Notes under the pieces: model-generated
Database searches by the model: none
Told to the model about the DNA's origin: nothing
What the model saw: only the letters and a program-made list of their open reading frames with translations
Source: Variovorax sp. dw_308
GTDB lineage: Bacteria > Pseudomonadota > Gammaproteobacteria > Burkholderiales > Burkholderiaceae_C
Length of the DNA: 64,000 nucleotides
Direction of reading: 5' to 3'
Assembly: GCF_019207085.1 (NCBI RefSeq)
Contig: NZ_JAATOM010000025.1
Span: forward strand, 1 to 64,000
Made by a program: the position numbers and the translations under genes
Shown: piece by piece, positions 51,337 to 59,804 of the stretch
How positions within the stretch are numbered: the first letter of the stretch is position 1
How the letters are laid out: each line of letters starts with the position of its first letter

Positions 51337-53052
51337 ATGAACCTCGACCCTGCCCCTCCCGTCGCCCTCGTGGTGGACGATGAGCCGGTGACTCGCCTCA
51401 TGGTCAGGCGGGCACTGGAAAACCTTGGCTGCTCCCCCGTGCTGGAGGCCGCCGACGGCATCGCGGCGCAGCAAGTCCTGCGCGCGCATCCGGACGTCGC
51501 CCTGGTGCTGACCGACATCATGATGCCGCGCATGGACGGCCTGGAACTGCTGCGCTGGGGACGACAGGCCGTGCCGGATGCCACGTGGATCGTCCTGTCG
51601 GGGCTGGAGACCTTCGACTCGGCGCTGGCCGCGATCCGGCTCGGCGCATTCGACTTCCTGCCGAAGTCGCCGCAGACCGAGGAGATGGGAGTCGCGGTGC
51701 GCAACGCGCTCGAGCGACGCCAACTGCTGGCCGAGCGCGAGCGCCTGCACCTCGCGTTGCAGCGCAAGGTGCGCGAACTCGAGGAGACTTCCGAAGTGCT
51801 GCGCCGCGACCTCGAGCGGGCCGAGGTGATCCAGCGCGCCCTGCTGCCGCGCAGCCCGCCGCCCATGGAAGGCTATTGCATCCACGCGGTGTACCGCCCG
51901 GGGCAGCATGTGGGCGGCGACCTCTACGACGTGGTCCGGCTGGGCGAGCGGCACCTCGCCTTCTACCTGGCCGACGCCACCGGCCACGGCGTGACCTCGG
52001 CGATGCTCTCGGTGCTGTTCAAGCAACGGCTGGTGCTGGCGGACCCGGCGACGGGCCTGGCGCTGCCGCCGGCTGAAGTGCTGGCCGCGGTGAACCGCTC
52101 GATCTGCGAGGCGCACGCTGCGCCCGGCCTGTTCCTGACGGCCGTCTTCGGCCTGCTGGATACGTCGGATTCCAGCCTCACGCTGGCATCGGCGGGCCAT
52201 CCGCCCGTGCTGCACGCGCGCGAGGGCCAGGAAACGCGGATGGTCCGCCGCACCGGTCCGGCGCTCGGGCTGGCGCCGGACTCGCAGTTCGGGCAGGAGC
52301 GCCTGCAACTGCTGGCGGGCGACCGCATCCTCCTCTATACCGACGGGCTGCTGCCGTCCGGGTCGCAACGCGAGCTGGAGCTGCTGCAGGAGGTGCTCGT
52401 CAACCCGCTGTCGAGCGCGCAGGAAATGATGGCGCAACTCCATGCCAGCGCACCGGCGGGCGCGGACCGCGACGACGTGACCATCCTGCTCATCGACGCC
52501 CACGCCGGCGCCTCCTGGTTCGATAACGGCGCGGAACTTCCAACAGCAGCGGCGGCTGCAACAACCTGCACGCCGCGGCCCGAGGGCGACGAGGTGGTGT
52601 TCTATGGCGAGACGGACCATGCCGCCTGGCTCGCGCTGCGCGGGCGCGCCACCTGGATGCACTGCGACGCCTTCCATGAAACCGCCCTGACCGTGCTGGA
52701 CGAAGGACGGCCGCTGGTGCTGGACCTGTCCGGCTGCGAATACATGGACAGCACCTGGCTCGGCACCGTGCACGAGCTGGTCGCCCGGGGCGGCGTGGTG
52801 CTCGCGGGCGTGACGCCGATCGTGCACGGCCTGTTCGAGGAGCTGAGCATGCAGCAGGTGCAGGCCGCGATCCGCGACGACATCCCCGCCGGCCCCACGC
52901 TCTACGCGCTGGGCGCGGGCGGCGACCTGGCGTCTGTGCAGAAGCGCATCCTGCAGGCGCACGAAGCCCTCTCCGCGCTCAGCGAACGCAACCGCGAGGA
53001 GTTCAGGGAGGTGGTCGAGTCGCTGCGCAGCGAACAGGAAGGATCGCGATGA
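51337..53052 (+). CDS. REC-PP2C(SpoIIE/RsbU)-STAS signalling protein
   Basis: A 571-residue response regulator with an output phosphatase. The receiver domain (about 8-125) has VDDE (13-16), phospho-acceptor Asp60 in LVLTDIMMPRMDG and Lys110. A coiled segment leads to a RsbU-type PP2C domain (about 165-390) with QHVGGDLYDVVRL, LADATGHGVTSAM and ADRDDVTILLI. A C-terminal STAS-like domain (VLDLSGCEYMDSTWLGTV) looks like an anti-sigma-factor antagonist, with its Ser in YMDSTWLG. The protein could both dephosphorylate and act as an antagonist in a partner-switching cascade. Its stop overlaps the hybrid kinase start in ATGA. Confidence 0.92.
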   Translation: MNLDPAPPVALVVDDEPVTRLMVRRALENLGCSPVLEAADGIAAQQVLRAHPDVALVLTDIMMPRMDGLELLRWGRQAVPDATWIVLSGLETFDSALAAIRLGAFDFLPKSPQTEEMGVAVRNALERRQLLAERERLHLALQRKVRELEETSEVLRRDLERAEVIQRALLPRSPPPMEGYCIHAVYRPGQHVGGDLYDVVRLGERHLAFYLADATGHGVTSAMLSVLFKQRLVLADPATGLALPPAEVLAAVNRSICEAHAAPGLFLTAVFGLLDTSDSSLTLASAGHPPVLHAREGQETRMVRRTGPALGLAPDSQFGQERLQLLAGDRILLYTDGLLPSGSQRELELLQEVLVNPLSSAQEMMAQLHASAPAGADRDDVTILLIDAHAGASWFDNGAELPTAAAAATTCTPRPEGDEVVFYGETDHAAWLALRGRATWMHCDAFHETALTVLDEGRPLVLDLSGCEYMDSTWLGTVHELVARGGVVLAGVTPIVHGLFEELSMQQVQAAIRDDIPAGPTLYALGAGGDLASVQKRILQAHEALSALSERNREEFREVVESLRSEQEGSR

Positions 53053-55526
53053 GCACCGCCGCCATCCGCGTGCTGCACCTGGAGGACGACCCGGACGATG
53101 CGCAGCGCATCCGGGCGACGCTCCAGGAGGAAGATCTTGCCTGCGACATCGCCTGGGTGCGGACCACGGAAGACTTCGTCGCCGCCCTGCAGCGGCAAGC
53201 CTTCGACCTGGTGCTGTCCGACTATGAAGTCGGCGGACTGGAGATGCCGCGCCAGGTGCGGCAGCGGTGGCCGGATCTTCCGCTCATCGTGATTTCGTCC
53301 GGCCTGATGACCGAGGAAGAAGCGGTCGAATGCATGAAGGCCGGCGCCACCGACTACGTCCTCAAGCTACGCGTGCGGCGGCTGGGTTTCTCGGTGCGAC
53401 GATCGCTCGCCGAACAAGGGCAGAAGGCGGCGCTGCGCCAGGCGGAACACGACCTGCGTGCCCTGAACACCGAGCTGGAGGCCCGCGTGCACACACGCAC
53501 CGCCGAGCTGGAAACTGCCAACGCGTTCCTCAACTCGGTCATCCATCACATCCCCTATCAGTTCATGGTCAAGGACGCGGTCGACCTGAAGCTGGTGCGC
53601 GTCAATCGCGCCCTCGAGGAACTGACCGGGCTCAGCGAGAAGGAGCTGATCGGCAAGACGGTGCACGAGTACGTCGGCACCAGGGAGGAAGCCGACTTCT
53701 TCACGGCCAAGGACAAGGAGGCGCTGGCGCTGGGCCGGGAAGTGGACATCCCCGAGGAGACCCTGCATGCCAACGACGGCAGCGTGCGCGTCCTGCATGC
53801 GAAGAAGATCCCGATCCTCGACGAGACCGGCAAGCCGCGCTTCCTGCTGACCATGTCGGAAGACGTGACCGAGCGGAAGAAGAAGGAGCGCGAGATCGAG
53901 CAGCTGAACGCGGCCCTGTCGCAGCGCAGCGCCGAGGTGGAAGCCGCCAACCGCGCCAAGAGCACCTTCCTGGCCACCATGAGCCACGAGATCCGGACGC
54001 CCATGAACGGCATCCTGGGCATGCTGGAACTGCTGAGCCTGACCGAGCTGGATGCCGAGCAGCGCGAGACGCTGGGGCTGGTGCGCGAATCGAGCCGCTC
54101 GCTGCTGCGCATCATCGACGACATCCTCGACTTCTCGAAGATCGAGGCCGGCAAGCTGGAGGTCCGCCCCGAGGTGGTCTCGATCAAGCGCCTGATCGAG
54201 GAGGTGCAGAGCATCTACCTGGGCAATGCAAGCAGCAAGGGGCTGATCGTGCGGCGCATGGTCGACCCGCGCATCAGCCCGGCGCTGCGGGTCGATCCGG
54301 TGCGCCTGCGCCAGATCCTCAACAACTTCGTCAGCAACGCGATCAAGTTCACGGCCGAGGGCTGGATCGACATCAACGTGCAATTCCTGGGGCGCAAGGA
54401 CGGACAGGAAAGCCTGCGCTTCGAGGTGAAGGACACCGGCATCGGCATCTCGCCCGAGAACCAGCAGCGCCTGTTCCAGCCGTTTACCCAAGCCGAGGGC
54501 GACGAGGCGCGGCGACGGCCGGCCGGCACCGGGCTGGGACTGGTGATCTCCCGCCAACTCGCGCACATCATGGGCGGCTCGATCAGGCTGGACAGCGAGC
54601 CCGGCAAGGGCTCGACGATCACGCTGGAATTGACCTTGCCCGTCGCCGAGCCTCCCTCGGGCAGCAGCGCCGACGGCGCGGGCGCGCCCACGGTCGCGAC
54701 GGCCGCGCGCCGCGTGGCACCCGGCACCGCGCAGGCCGAGGCGGAAGGCACCCTGGTGCTGCTGGTGGACGACCACCCGGTCAACCGCATGCTGATCGCA
54801 CGCCAGGTGCGAACGCTGGGCTATGCCGCCCAGACCGCCGACGACGGGGTCCAGGCCCTCGCGTTGTGGAAGACCGGTCGCTTCGGACTGGTCATCACCG
54901 ACTGCCACATGCCCCACATGGACGGCTACGAACTCGCGCGCGCCATCCGTGCGCTCGAAGCCGGCACGGGACAAGCGCGCGTGCCGATCATTGCCTGCAC
55001 CGCCAACGCGCTGCAGGGCGAGGCCGAGACCTGCCTCGCCGCGGGCATGGATGATTTCCTGGTCAAGCCACTGGAACTGGCCCAGCTGACCGAGAAGCTC
55101 GATCGGTGGCTGCCGCTGCCTCGCGCGCCCTCGCCGCCCGGCGCCTCTTCAGCCGGCGGCGCGAGCCCGGAGGCCGCCCTTCTCGACAGCCCGATAGACC
55201 ACGCGCTCCTCACCGCGAAATGCGGTGGCGATGCGTCGATGGTGAGCGAGGTTGTCGCAGCCTTCCGGCGCACATGCGAGGACGACTCGGCCGGACTCCG
55301 GCAGGCGCTGGCCACCGACGACGTCCCCCAAGTCACGCAGTTCGCGCACCGCATGGCGGGCGCCAGCAAGATGGTGGGCGCACTCGCATTCGCAACCGCT
55401 TGCGGGAACATTGACAGGGCCAGCCGCGTCGGCGATTGGGAGGCGGTTCTGGCCGCGATGCCGGCGTTCGAGCGCGAGCGGATGCGGTTGGCGGAGTACT
55501 TCGAGGGGCGGGAGCAGACAGCTTGA
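53049..55526 (+). CDS. Hybrid histidine kinase (REC-PAS-HisKA-HATPase-REC-HPt)
   Basis: An 825-residue cytoplasmic sensor kinase without membrane segments. In order: a receiver (Asp58 in LVLSDYEVGG), a coiled linker, a PAS domain (about 160-280), HisKA with His313 in FLATMSHEIRTPMNG, HATPase_c (NNFVSNAIKF, DTGIGIS, GTGLGLVIS), a second receiver with Asp618 in VITDCHMPHMDGYE, and an HPt domain with His767 in FAHRMAGASKMVGA. A complete phosphorelay is therefore present in one chain. It is translationally coupled to the REC-PP2C-STAS gene, whose receiver is the probable downstream target of HPt. The input to the N-terminal receiver is unknown. Confidence 0.94.
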   Translation: MSTAAIRVLHLEDDPDDAQRIRATLQEEDLACDIAWVRTTEDFVAALQRQAFDLVLSDYEVGGLEMPRQVRQRWPDLPLIVISSGLMTEEEAVECMKAGATDYVLKLRVRRLGFSVRRSLAEQGQKAALRQAEHDLRALNTELEARVHTRTAELETANAFLNSVIHHIPYQFMVKDAVDLKLVRVNRALEELTGLSEKELIGKTVHEYVGTREEADFFTAKDKEALALGREVDIPEETLHANDGSVRVLHAKKIPILDETGKPRFLLTMSEDVTERKKKEREIEQLNAALSQRSAEVEAANRAKSTFLATMSHEIRTPMNGILGMLELLSLTELDAEQRETLGLVRESSRSLLRIIDDILDFSKIEAGKLEVRPEVVSIKRLIEEVQSIYLGNASSKGLIVRRMVDPRISPALRVDPVRLRQILNNFVSNAIKFTAEGWIDINVQFLGRKDGQESLRFEVKDTGIGISPENQQRLFQPFTQAEGDEARRRPAGTGLGLVISRQLAHIMGGSIRLDSEPGKGSTITLELTLPVAEPPSGSSADGAGAPTVATAARRVAPGTAQAEAEGTLVLLVDDHPVNRMLIARQVRTLGYAAQTADDGVQALALWKTGRFGLVITDCHMPHMDGYELARAIRALEAGTGQARVPIIACTANALQGEAETCLAAGMDDFLVKPLELAQLTEKLDRWLPLPRAPSPPGASSAGGASPEAALLDSPIDHALLTAKCGGDASMVSEVVAAFRRTCEDDSAGLRQALATDDVPQVTQFAHRMAGASKMVGALAFATACGNIDRASRVGDWEAVLAAMPAFERERMRLAEYFEGREQTA

Positions 55527-55745
55527 GCGCCTGCCCCTCCTGTCGTGCCATTCATAGCGAGAAGTCCGGGGTTGTGACGGGCAATCCGGCCGTGACGGTG
55601 TGATCGGCGCGGTTTCTCGATTTCCGAACTGTCTCTGATCTGCGCTCCGCATCCCGCTGCCAACAGGTCTGATCCCATAGGTCTTGGGATAGCGTTCTTG
55701 CGGCCAGGCATCTGCCCGGCTGTTTGACTCAAAGGGAGTAAAAAA

Positions 55746-56104
55746 ATGGCAGAAGCTACAGACGCAGACAACGCAGCAGTCCGAGACCTCACAACGATTT
55801 CTTCAAGTTCGCCGCAGTTCCAGTGCCATGGGATGGCGTCGTCGACGATGGAGTGGCAAACGTCTTCGCCAACATGTACAGGGAGACGGTGAAATGCTCC
55901 AACGCAATGGCTTTGGTTCCAACGCCAGCCATGGGACCGACCAACATCAAATGGCTGGCGACACAGTTGGGTGGCGCAATCTTCAGCACAGCGCGAAGCA
56001 AGTTGGACATCAAATGCGCGCGGAAGGTCGTTCATGATTACCGAACCGATTTCGATATGGCACGCATGGGTGTTTCATCGCTGAGGTTTGCGCGGTGGTC
56101 CTGA
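55746..56104 (+). pseudogene. Small unknown gene with an apparent frameshift
   Basis: A strong ribosome-binding site (AAAGGGAG) precedes ATG at 55746, giving MAEATDADNAAVRDL; this frame stops near 55890. From about 55790 the frame that ends at 56104 reads HNDFFKFAAVPVPWDGVVDDG and continues as a sensible protein of about 105 residues. Joining the two needs loss of one base (or gain of two) near 55785-55790, so the gene looks frameshifted or contains a sequencing error. Codon use is less G+C-rich than its neighbours. I recognise no family. The 219 bases between the kinase gene and this start are empty. Confidence 0.45.
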
Positions 56105-56698
56105 AGTCTGCTTGCGTTGGCGCTCTGTGGGCGCTCGCTCGCTGCGGGGGCATCCCATGCCGCAACCCTGCGCACGCAGGAGTGGCCCGCGCCGCGTCAC
56201 TGCGGCGACTGCGTAGGCTTCCAGTTCGGACGCCTTGAAATGCAGTTGCCGCGGTCGCAAGTCAGCAAGATATTCATCACGGGCAATGAATCTCCCTCGG
56301 TCGGCTTTGTGCCCGCGGGCGGGGATGAACGCGCTTCCTATAGCTGGCTGACACTGGACCATGCCCGCTTGCGCGACAGGCACGCGAAGCTGGGCCTGCT
56401 GGAGAAGCACCCCATCACGAGCCCCGAAGGCTATCTGGACGCGCTGGGCACTTCACCCGCCTCGGATGACGCGCCCCTGCAACTTGCACGCAAGGCGGAG
56501 CGCATCCATCGTGCAAAGAGCTTCACCAAGACAACGAAAGGCGGCTTGGCCGTCTATTTCGTGGATGCCGCGGAACCTGGGGACCGGCGGCTGTATTTTG
56601 CGATCCGCGGGGATGACTCGCTCTACGTGCTGGCTGGCGCCTTGCCGCGGACATTCGTGAACGCGCTGCTTTCCAGTTTGCGTGTGAAAGACCCCTGA
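56095..56698 (+). pseudogene. Unknown exported protein with a frame break in its signal peptide
   Basis: The downstream frame (56117-56698) encodes a roughly 190-residue protein with a Cys pair (PRHCGDCVGFQFG) and ends SLRVKDP; its own N-terminus is a poor signal peptide. From a GTG at 56095 the sequence starts VVLKSACVGALWALA, a good signal-peptide start, but changes frame at a CGCT triple repeat (56132-56143). With two CGCT copies instead of three the reading would continue as LAAGASHAATLRTQEWP, a perfect signal peptide. So either the gene is off because of a four-base slippage, or translation starts weakly at TTG 56117. No family was recognised. Confidence 0.5.
56132..56143 (+). repeat. 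CGCT tetranucleotide repeat, three copies
   Basis: Three perfect CGCT copies lie within the signal-peptide codons of the preceding entry. A copy-number change of one shifts the frame. Short for a phase-variation tract, but placed exactly where the frame breaks. Confidence 0.8.
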
Positions 56699-56839
56699 CC
56701 GCACGCCTCATGCCGCCTTCGGGTGGCGGCAATTCTGCCTCTTGCCCGGGCCTGTGCGAACGAGGTATGCCCTCGCAAAATTCCCTTGCTGATCACCTCG
56801 CAGCAGTAGCATCCCCCGCCACTCCACAAAGGACTCACC

Positions 56840-57082
56840 ATGGACCCGATCCTCGCGTCGATTCAGTTGTTCGCCTTCAATTTCGCCCCACTGAACTGGA
56901 TGGTGTGCGACGGGTCCCTGGTTCCGATCAGCCAGCACGCGGCTGTCTTCTCGCTGGTGGGCACGACGTATGGCGGCGATGGCATGACGAACTTCGGCTT
57001 GCCCAACCTGAAGGGCAAGGAGCCCGTTCCCGGTTCCGTCTTTTGCATCTGCATGCAGGGCATCTTCCCGCAGCGCCCGTAG
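56840..57082 (+). CDS. Miniature tail-collar domain protein
   Basis: An 80-residue protein matching the start of the Tail_Collar (microcystin-dependent protein, MdpB-like) family: MDPILASIQLFAFNFAPLNWMVCDGSLVPISQHAAVFSLVGTTYGGDG and FGLPNLKGKEP are the diagnostic segments. Full-length relatives are about 170-180 residues; this one ends shortly after the collar motif with CICMQGIFPQRP, so it is a short form or truncated. AAGGA precedes the ATG. No other phage structural gene is nearby. Confidence 0.85.
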   Translation: MDPILASIQLFAFNFAPLNWMVCDGSLVPISQHAAVFSLVGTTYGGDGMTNFGLPNLKGKEPVPGSVFCICMQGIFPQRP

Positions 57083-57158
57083 TTGCCCGCAACGCCGGCC
57101 TGCTCCGGTACGATGCGGGCAGCCCTCCCTCCGTATCCGCCTGACCCTCACCGGCCTC

Positions 57159-57371
57159 ATGAACTGCCTCCTCAAGTACCCTGCCCTCGTGTTCGGAATC
57201 GCCCTCGCCGGCTGCGGCGTGGTGCCGAACGACGTTATCCACCTGCGCGACGGCAACCTGCGCGCGTCGACCTACAACGGGGCCTCCACCTATTGCGAGC
57301 AAAAGCAGTTGAATGCTCGCATGCTGGGCAAGGCGCCGGGGGACACCGGCGTCGATTTCCGTTGCGAGTGA
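57159..57371 (+). CDS. Small lipoprotein of unknown function
   Basis: A 70-residue protein with a lipoprotein signal (LLKYPALVFGIALAGC, Cys19) and a short polar mature region that contains YCEQKQLNARMLG and ends VDFRCE. The two mature cysteines could pair. It is a typical small outer-membrane lipoprotein of Burkholderiales by appearance. It is convergent with gloB; a large palindrome lies between them. Confidence 0.65.
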   Translation: MNCLLKYPALVFGIALAGCGVVPNDVIHLRDGNLRASTYNGASTYCEQKQLNARMLGKAPGDTGVDFRCE

Positions 57372-57397
57372 TAACAGGCTCAGATCCGATGCAGCGC

Positions 57398-57520
57398 AGA
57401 AGGTGTGAAGATTCCGTAGCGAGGGCGCCGAGGTCGGGTTGAGGAGCGGAACCGTACTCACGTACGGTGAGCACCGCAGACCCGAGATCGGCGTCCGCAG
57501 TAGGAAGATTCATACCTTCT
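57398..57520. repeat. 123-base imperfect palindrome, MITE-like or bidirectional terminator
   Basis: The element is symmetrical about 57459. Its tips are AGAAGGTGTGAA (57398) against TTCATACCTTCT (57520), and the core is ACCGTAC-TCAC-GTACGGT (57451-57468), with partial pairing over the arms between. It fills the gap between two convergent genes and reaches the gloB stop. Dispersed repeats of this kind occur in Comamonadaceae genomes to my recollection; no second copy is in this window. Confidence 0.7.
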
Positions 57521-58311
57521 CACCACTTGTTGCGCAGCTCGCGCAGCTTGACGAACACCGTCTTCGCATCCGGATGCTCCGGCAGATCCGGAAACTCCGC
57601 CCGCAGCACCGCGATCACGCTCGGGCTGGCCAGGCGCAGGAAGGTGTTGAACTGCTTCTCCTCCTGCATCGTCGTCACGCGGGCCTTGGCCGGGTCCTGT
57701 GCCGCCACCTCGGGCAACAGCGCCTTCGCAGCCGCGTTGTCGGGCTCGCGCGCCAGCGTGAAGCGCAGGTTGTTCTCGATGTAGTCGTGGCCCGGATACA
57801 CGCGGGTGTTGGCCGGCAGCTTCGCGAGCTGGTCGACGAAGGTGCTGTACAGGCTGTCCGCGCTGCCGCCGTTGTGGACGTTGCCGGCGCCAGCGTTGAA
57901 CAGCGTGTCACCGGAGAACAGCGCCGGCTGCTCGGTGTGGGAGCGCAGGCAGATGTGGCACATCGTGTGGCCGGGCGTGTCCATGCACTCCAGCTCGACC
58001 GTCTTGCCGACCTTGATGATGTCGCCCGCCTTCACGCCGCGGTCCACGCCTGCGATGCGCGAGCCCGACTGGTGATGCGCGATGACCTTGGCGCCCGTTG
58101 CCGCGACCACGGCCTCGTTGCCGCCGGTATGGTCGTGGTGCTCGTGGGTGTTGAGGATCTGCGTGATGTCCCAGCCCTTGTCCCTGGCTGCGGCCAGGCA
58201 CTTCTGGTGGTCCAGCGGGTCGATGGCCAGCGCCTCGCCGGTCTCGGGGCAGGCGATCAGGTAGTTGTAGTTGCGGTAGGCGTTGCCGGTCCAGATGCGC
58301 TCGACGATCAT
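57520..58311 (-). CDS. gloB: Hydroxyacylglutathione hydrolase (glyoxalase II)
   Basis: A 263-residue binuclear metallo-hydrolase of the beta-lactamase fold that cleaves S-lactoylglutathione to lactate and glutathione. The THxHxDH motif is NTHEHHDHTGGN (His56, His58, Asp60, His61); the later metal ligands are in DTPGHTMCHICL and FSGDTLFNAGAG. It is the third gene of a minus-strand glutathione-dependent detoxification set: GST, VOC/glyoxalase-like protein, GloB. The 125-base gap to the VOC gene contains a strong hairpin. Confidence 0.9.
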   Translation of the reverse strand: MIVERIWTGNAYRNYNYLIACPETGEALAIDPLDHQKCLAAARDKGWDITQILNTHEHHDHTGGNEAVVAATGAKVIAHHQSGSRIAGVDRGVKAGDIIKVGKTVELECMDTPGHTMCHICLRSHTEQPALFSGDTLFNAGAGNVHNGGSADSLYSTFVDQLAKLPANTRVYPGHDYIENNLRFTLAREPDNAAAKALLPEVAAQDPAKARVTTMQEEKQFNTFLRLASPSVIAVLRAEFPDLPEHPDAKTVFVKLRELRNKW

Positions 58312-58391
58312 GGGGTTGTGCTCCGAATTTGACGGCGATCATGCCATCGGGTGGGGTGCGGTGCACGTGTGGGGCCCGACCCTCACCCCAA

Positions 58392-58414
58392 CCCTCTCCC
58401 CGGAGGGGAGAGGG
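58392..58414. terminator. Perfect 10-bp hairpin in the VOC-gloB gap
   Basis: CCCTCTCCCC (58392-58401), loop GGA, GGGGAGAGGG (58405-58414). It lies between the VOC and gloB genes. No T-tract follows on either strand, so it may be an attenuator, a stability element or one of the common intergenic palindromes of this sequence type rather than a true terminator. Confidence 0.5.
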
Positions 58415-58436
58415 AGTCAGACGCGCCCCTCGCCAC

Positions 58437-58928
58437 TCAGGCAGGCGTGCCAGTCTTCGCGGCCGTCCAATGCTCCAGCTTCTCGCGCGCGCCATTCTTC
58501 GCCGGGTCCATCATCTCGTCGTGGTTGGCCCGCTTGGCGCACAGCTCGATCACGTAGCCATTGGGGTCGCGGAAGTAGATCGAGTCGATGATGCCGTGGT
58601 CCGACGGGCCGCGGCATTCCATGCCCTTTTCGCGCGCCTTGGCCATCATCGGCTGCAGCACCTCGGTGCCGACCTCCAGCGCGATGTGCAGGTCGAAGTC
58701 GTGCTGCGCCTTGAACTCGAAGGGCATGTCGTCGACCTCGAAAAAGGCCAGGTGTGAGCCGTCGTCCAGCCGGTAGAAGGTGTGCAGCGCGTGCGTCTCG
58801 CGGCCGGTCTTGGTCTGGCCCAGTTCCAGGGTGGTCACCAGCGGAAGGCCCAGGAAGTCTTCATAGAAGGCGCGCGTCTCTTCCGAGTCGCGGCAGCGGT
58901 AGGCGTTGTGATGCAGCTTGCGGATCAT
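58437..58928 (-). CDS. VOC family (glyoxalase/dioxygenase-fold) protein
   Basis: A 163-residue vicinal-oxygen-chelate protein. LHHNAYRCRDSEETRAFYEDFLGLPLV is the first beta-alpha-beta module with its metal-binding His, and DLHIALEVG and SIYFRDPNGYVIELC the second, with another His and Glu. AAGGAG precedes the ATG. Such proteins include glyoxalase I, extradiol dioxygenases and resistance proteins. The GST and glyoxalase II genes on either side make a glyoxalase-I-like or glutathione-adduct role likely, though the protein is not a typical GloA. Confidence 0.88.
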   Translation of the reverse strand: MIRKLHHNAYRCRDSEETRAFYEDFLGLPLVTTLELGQTKTGRETHALHTFYRLDDGSHLAFFEVDDMPFEFKAQHDFDLHIALEVGTEVLQPMMAKAREKGMECRGPSDHGIIDSIYFRDPNGYVIELCAKRANHDEMMDPAKNGAREKLEHWTAAKTGTPA

Positions 58929-58956
58929 GGGGCACTCCTTGGATTGAACGGCGCGC

Positions 58957-59631
58957 TCAGACGGCCAGCATCGGCTTGCTCTTGAGCGAAGCCGCATAGC
59001 CGTCGATCACTTCATAGACCTTGGCCCAGCTCTTGAGCGCTTTCATGCGGCCGAGCCAGGCCTTCACGTTCGGGAACGCGGCGAGGTCGCTGCCGATCAC
59101 CTCGGCCAGCGCCACGTAAGACACGGCGTGGTAGTCGGCGATGGTGATGTCGTCGCCGCACAAATACTTGTTGCCTTTGCCCAGCACGTTTTCGTCCAGC
59201 ACCTTCAGCCAGCCTTGCGCGCGTTCGCGACCGCGCTCCAGCGTCGCGGCCTGGGCCTCGTCGCTGCGGCGCTTGTGGGTGTCGAAAATCTGCGGGTAGA
59301 CCAGGCCGTAGACCAGGTCGATGCACAGCTGCGTGTTGACCCAGTCCATGCGCTCGTTGACGCGAGCGCGCTTCTGCAGGTCCTTCGGGTAGGCCGGCGA
59401 ATCGATCTTGTCGGCCAGGTACTTGAGGATGGCCGAGTTCTCGGTCAGCACGAAGTCGCCGTCCTCCAGCGTAGGGATCAGCTTGTTCGGGTTGAGGCCG
59501 GTGTATGGCGGCTTCACGTGCTCGCCGGTGAAGATGTCGACCACCTGCATTTCCAGCGGAATGCCGCTCTCCGCGGCGAACAGCATGACCGGGCGGCTGG
59601 TGGTGGAGATCGGGTGGTAGTGGAGCTTCAT
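58957..59631 (-). CDS. Glutathione S-transferase
   Basis: A 224-residue GST. The thioredoxin-like N-terminal domain starts MKLHYHPISTTSRPVMLFAAESG, with ENSAILKYLADK as the glutathione-binding segment (Glu-Asn-Ser). The helical C-terminal domain has DDITIADYHAVSYV, the N-capping motif. It is nearest the theta/DCM-like bacterial branch by its STTSRP start. It is the first gene of the GST-VOC-gloB set, 28 bases upstream of the VOC gene. It probably conjugates electrophiles or helps isomerise ring-cleavage products. Confidence 0.92.
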   Translation of the reverse strand: MKLHYHPISTTSRPVMLFAAESGIPLEMQVVDIFTGEHVKPPYTGLNPNKLIPTLEDGDFVLTENSAILKYLADKIDSPAYPKDLQKRARVNERMDWVNTQLCIDLVYGLVYPQIFDTHKRRSDEAQAATLERGRERAQGWLKVLDENVLGKGNKYLCGDDITIADYHAVSYVALAEVIGSDLAAFPNVKAWLGRMKALKSWAKVYEVIDGYAASLKSKPMLAV

Positions 59632-59804
59632 GGGTGTTTGCCTCGCAATAGTTGCCTGTGTCGTCCGCGCCCGGCCAGACAATAGGCGCTGCCGCAGCGG
59701 CTGTCCATGCGCACTGCCGCAAATCGTCGAGCCGCGCGAAAAACGAAGAACCGCCCCATGCCGCGAACGAACGCGCCGCACGACAAATTACCGACAATCC
59801 AGCC

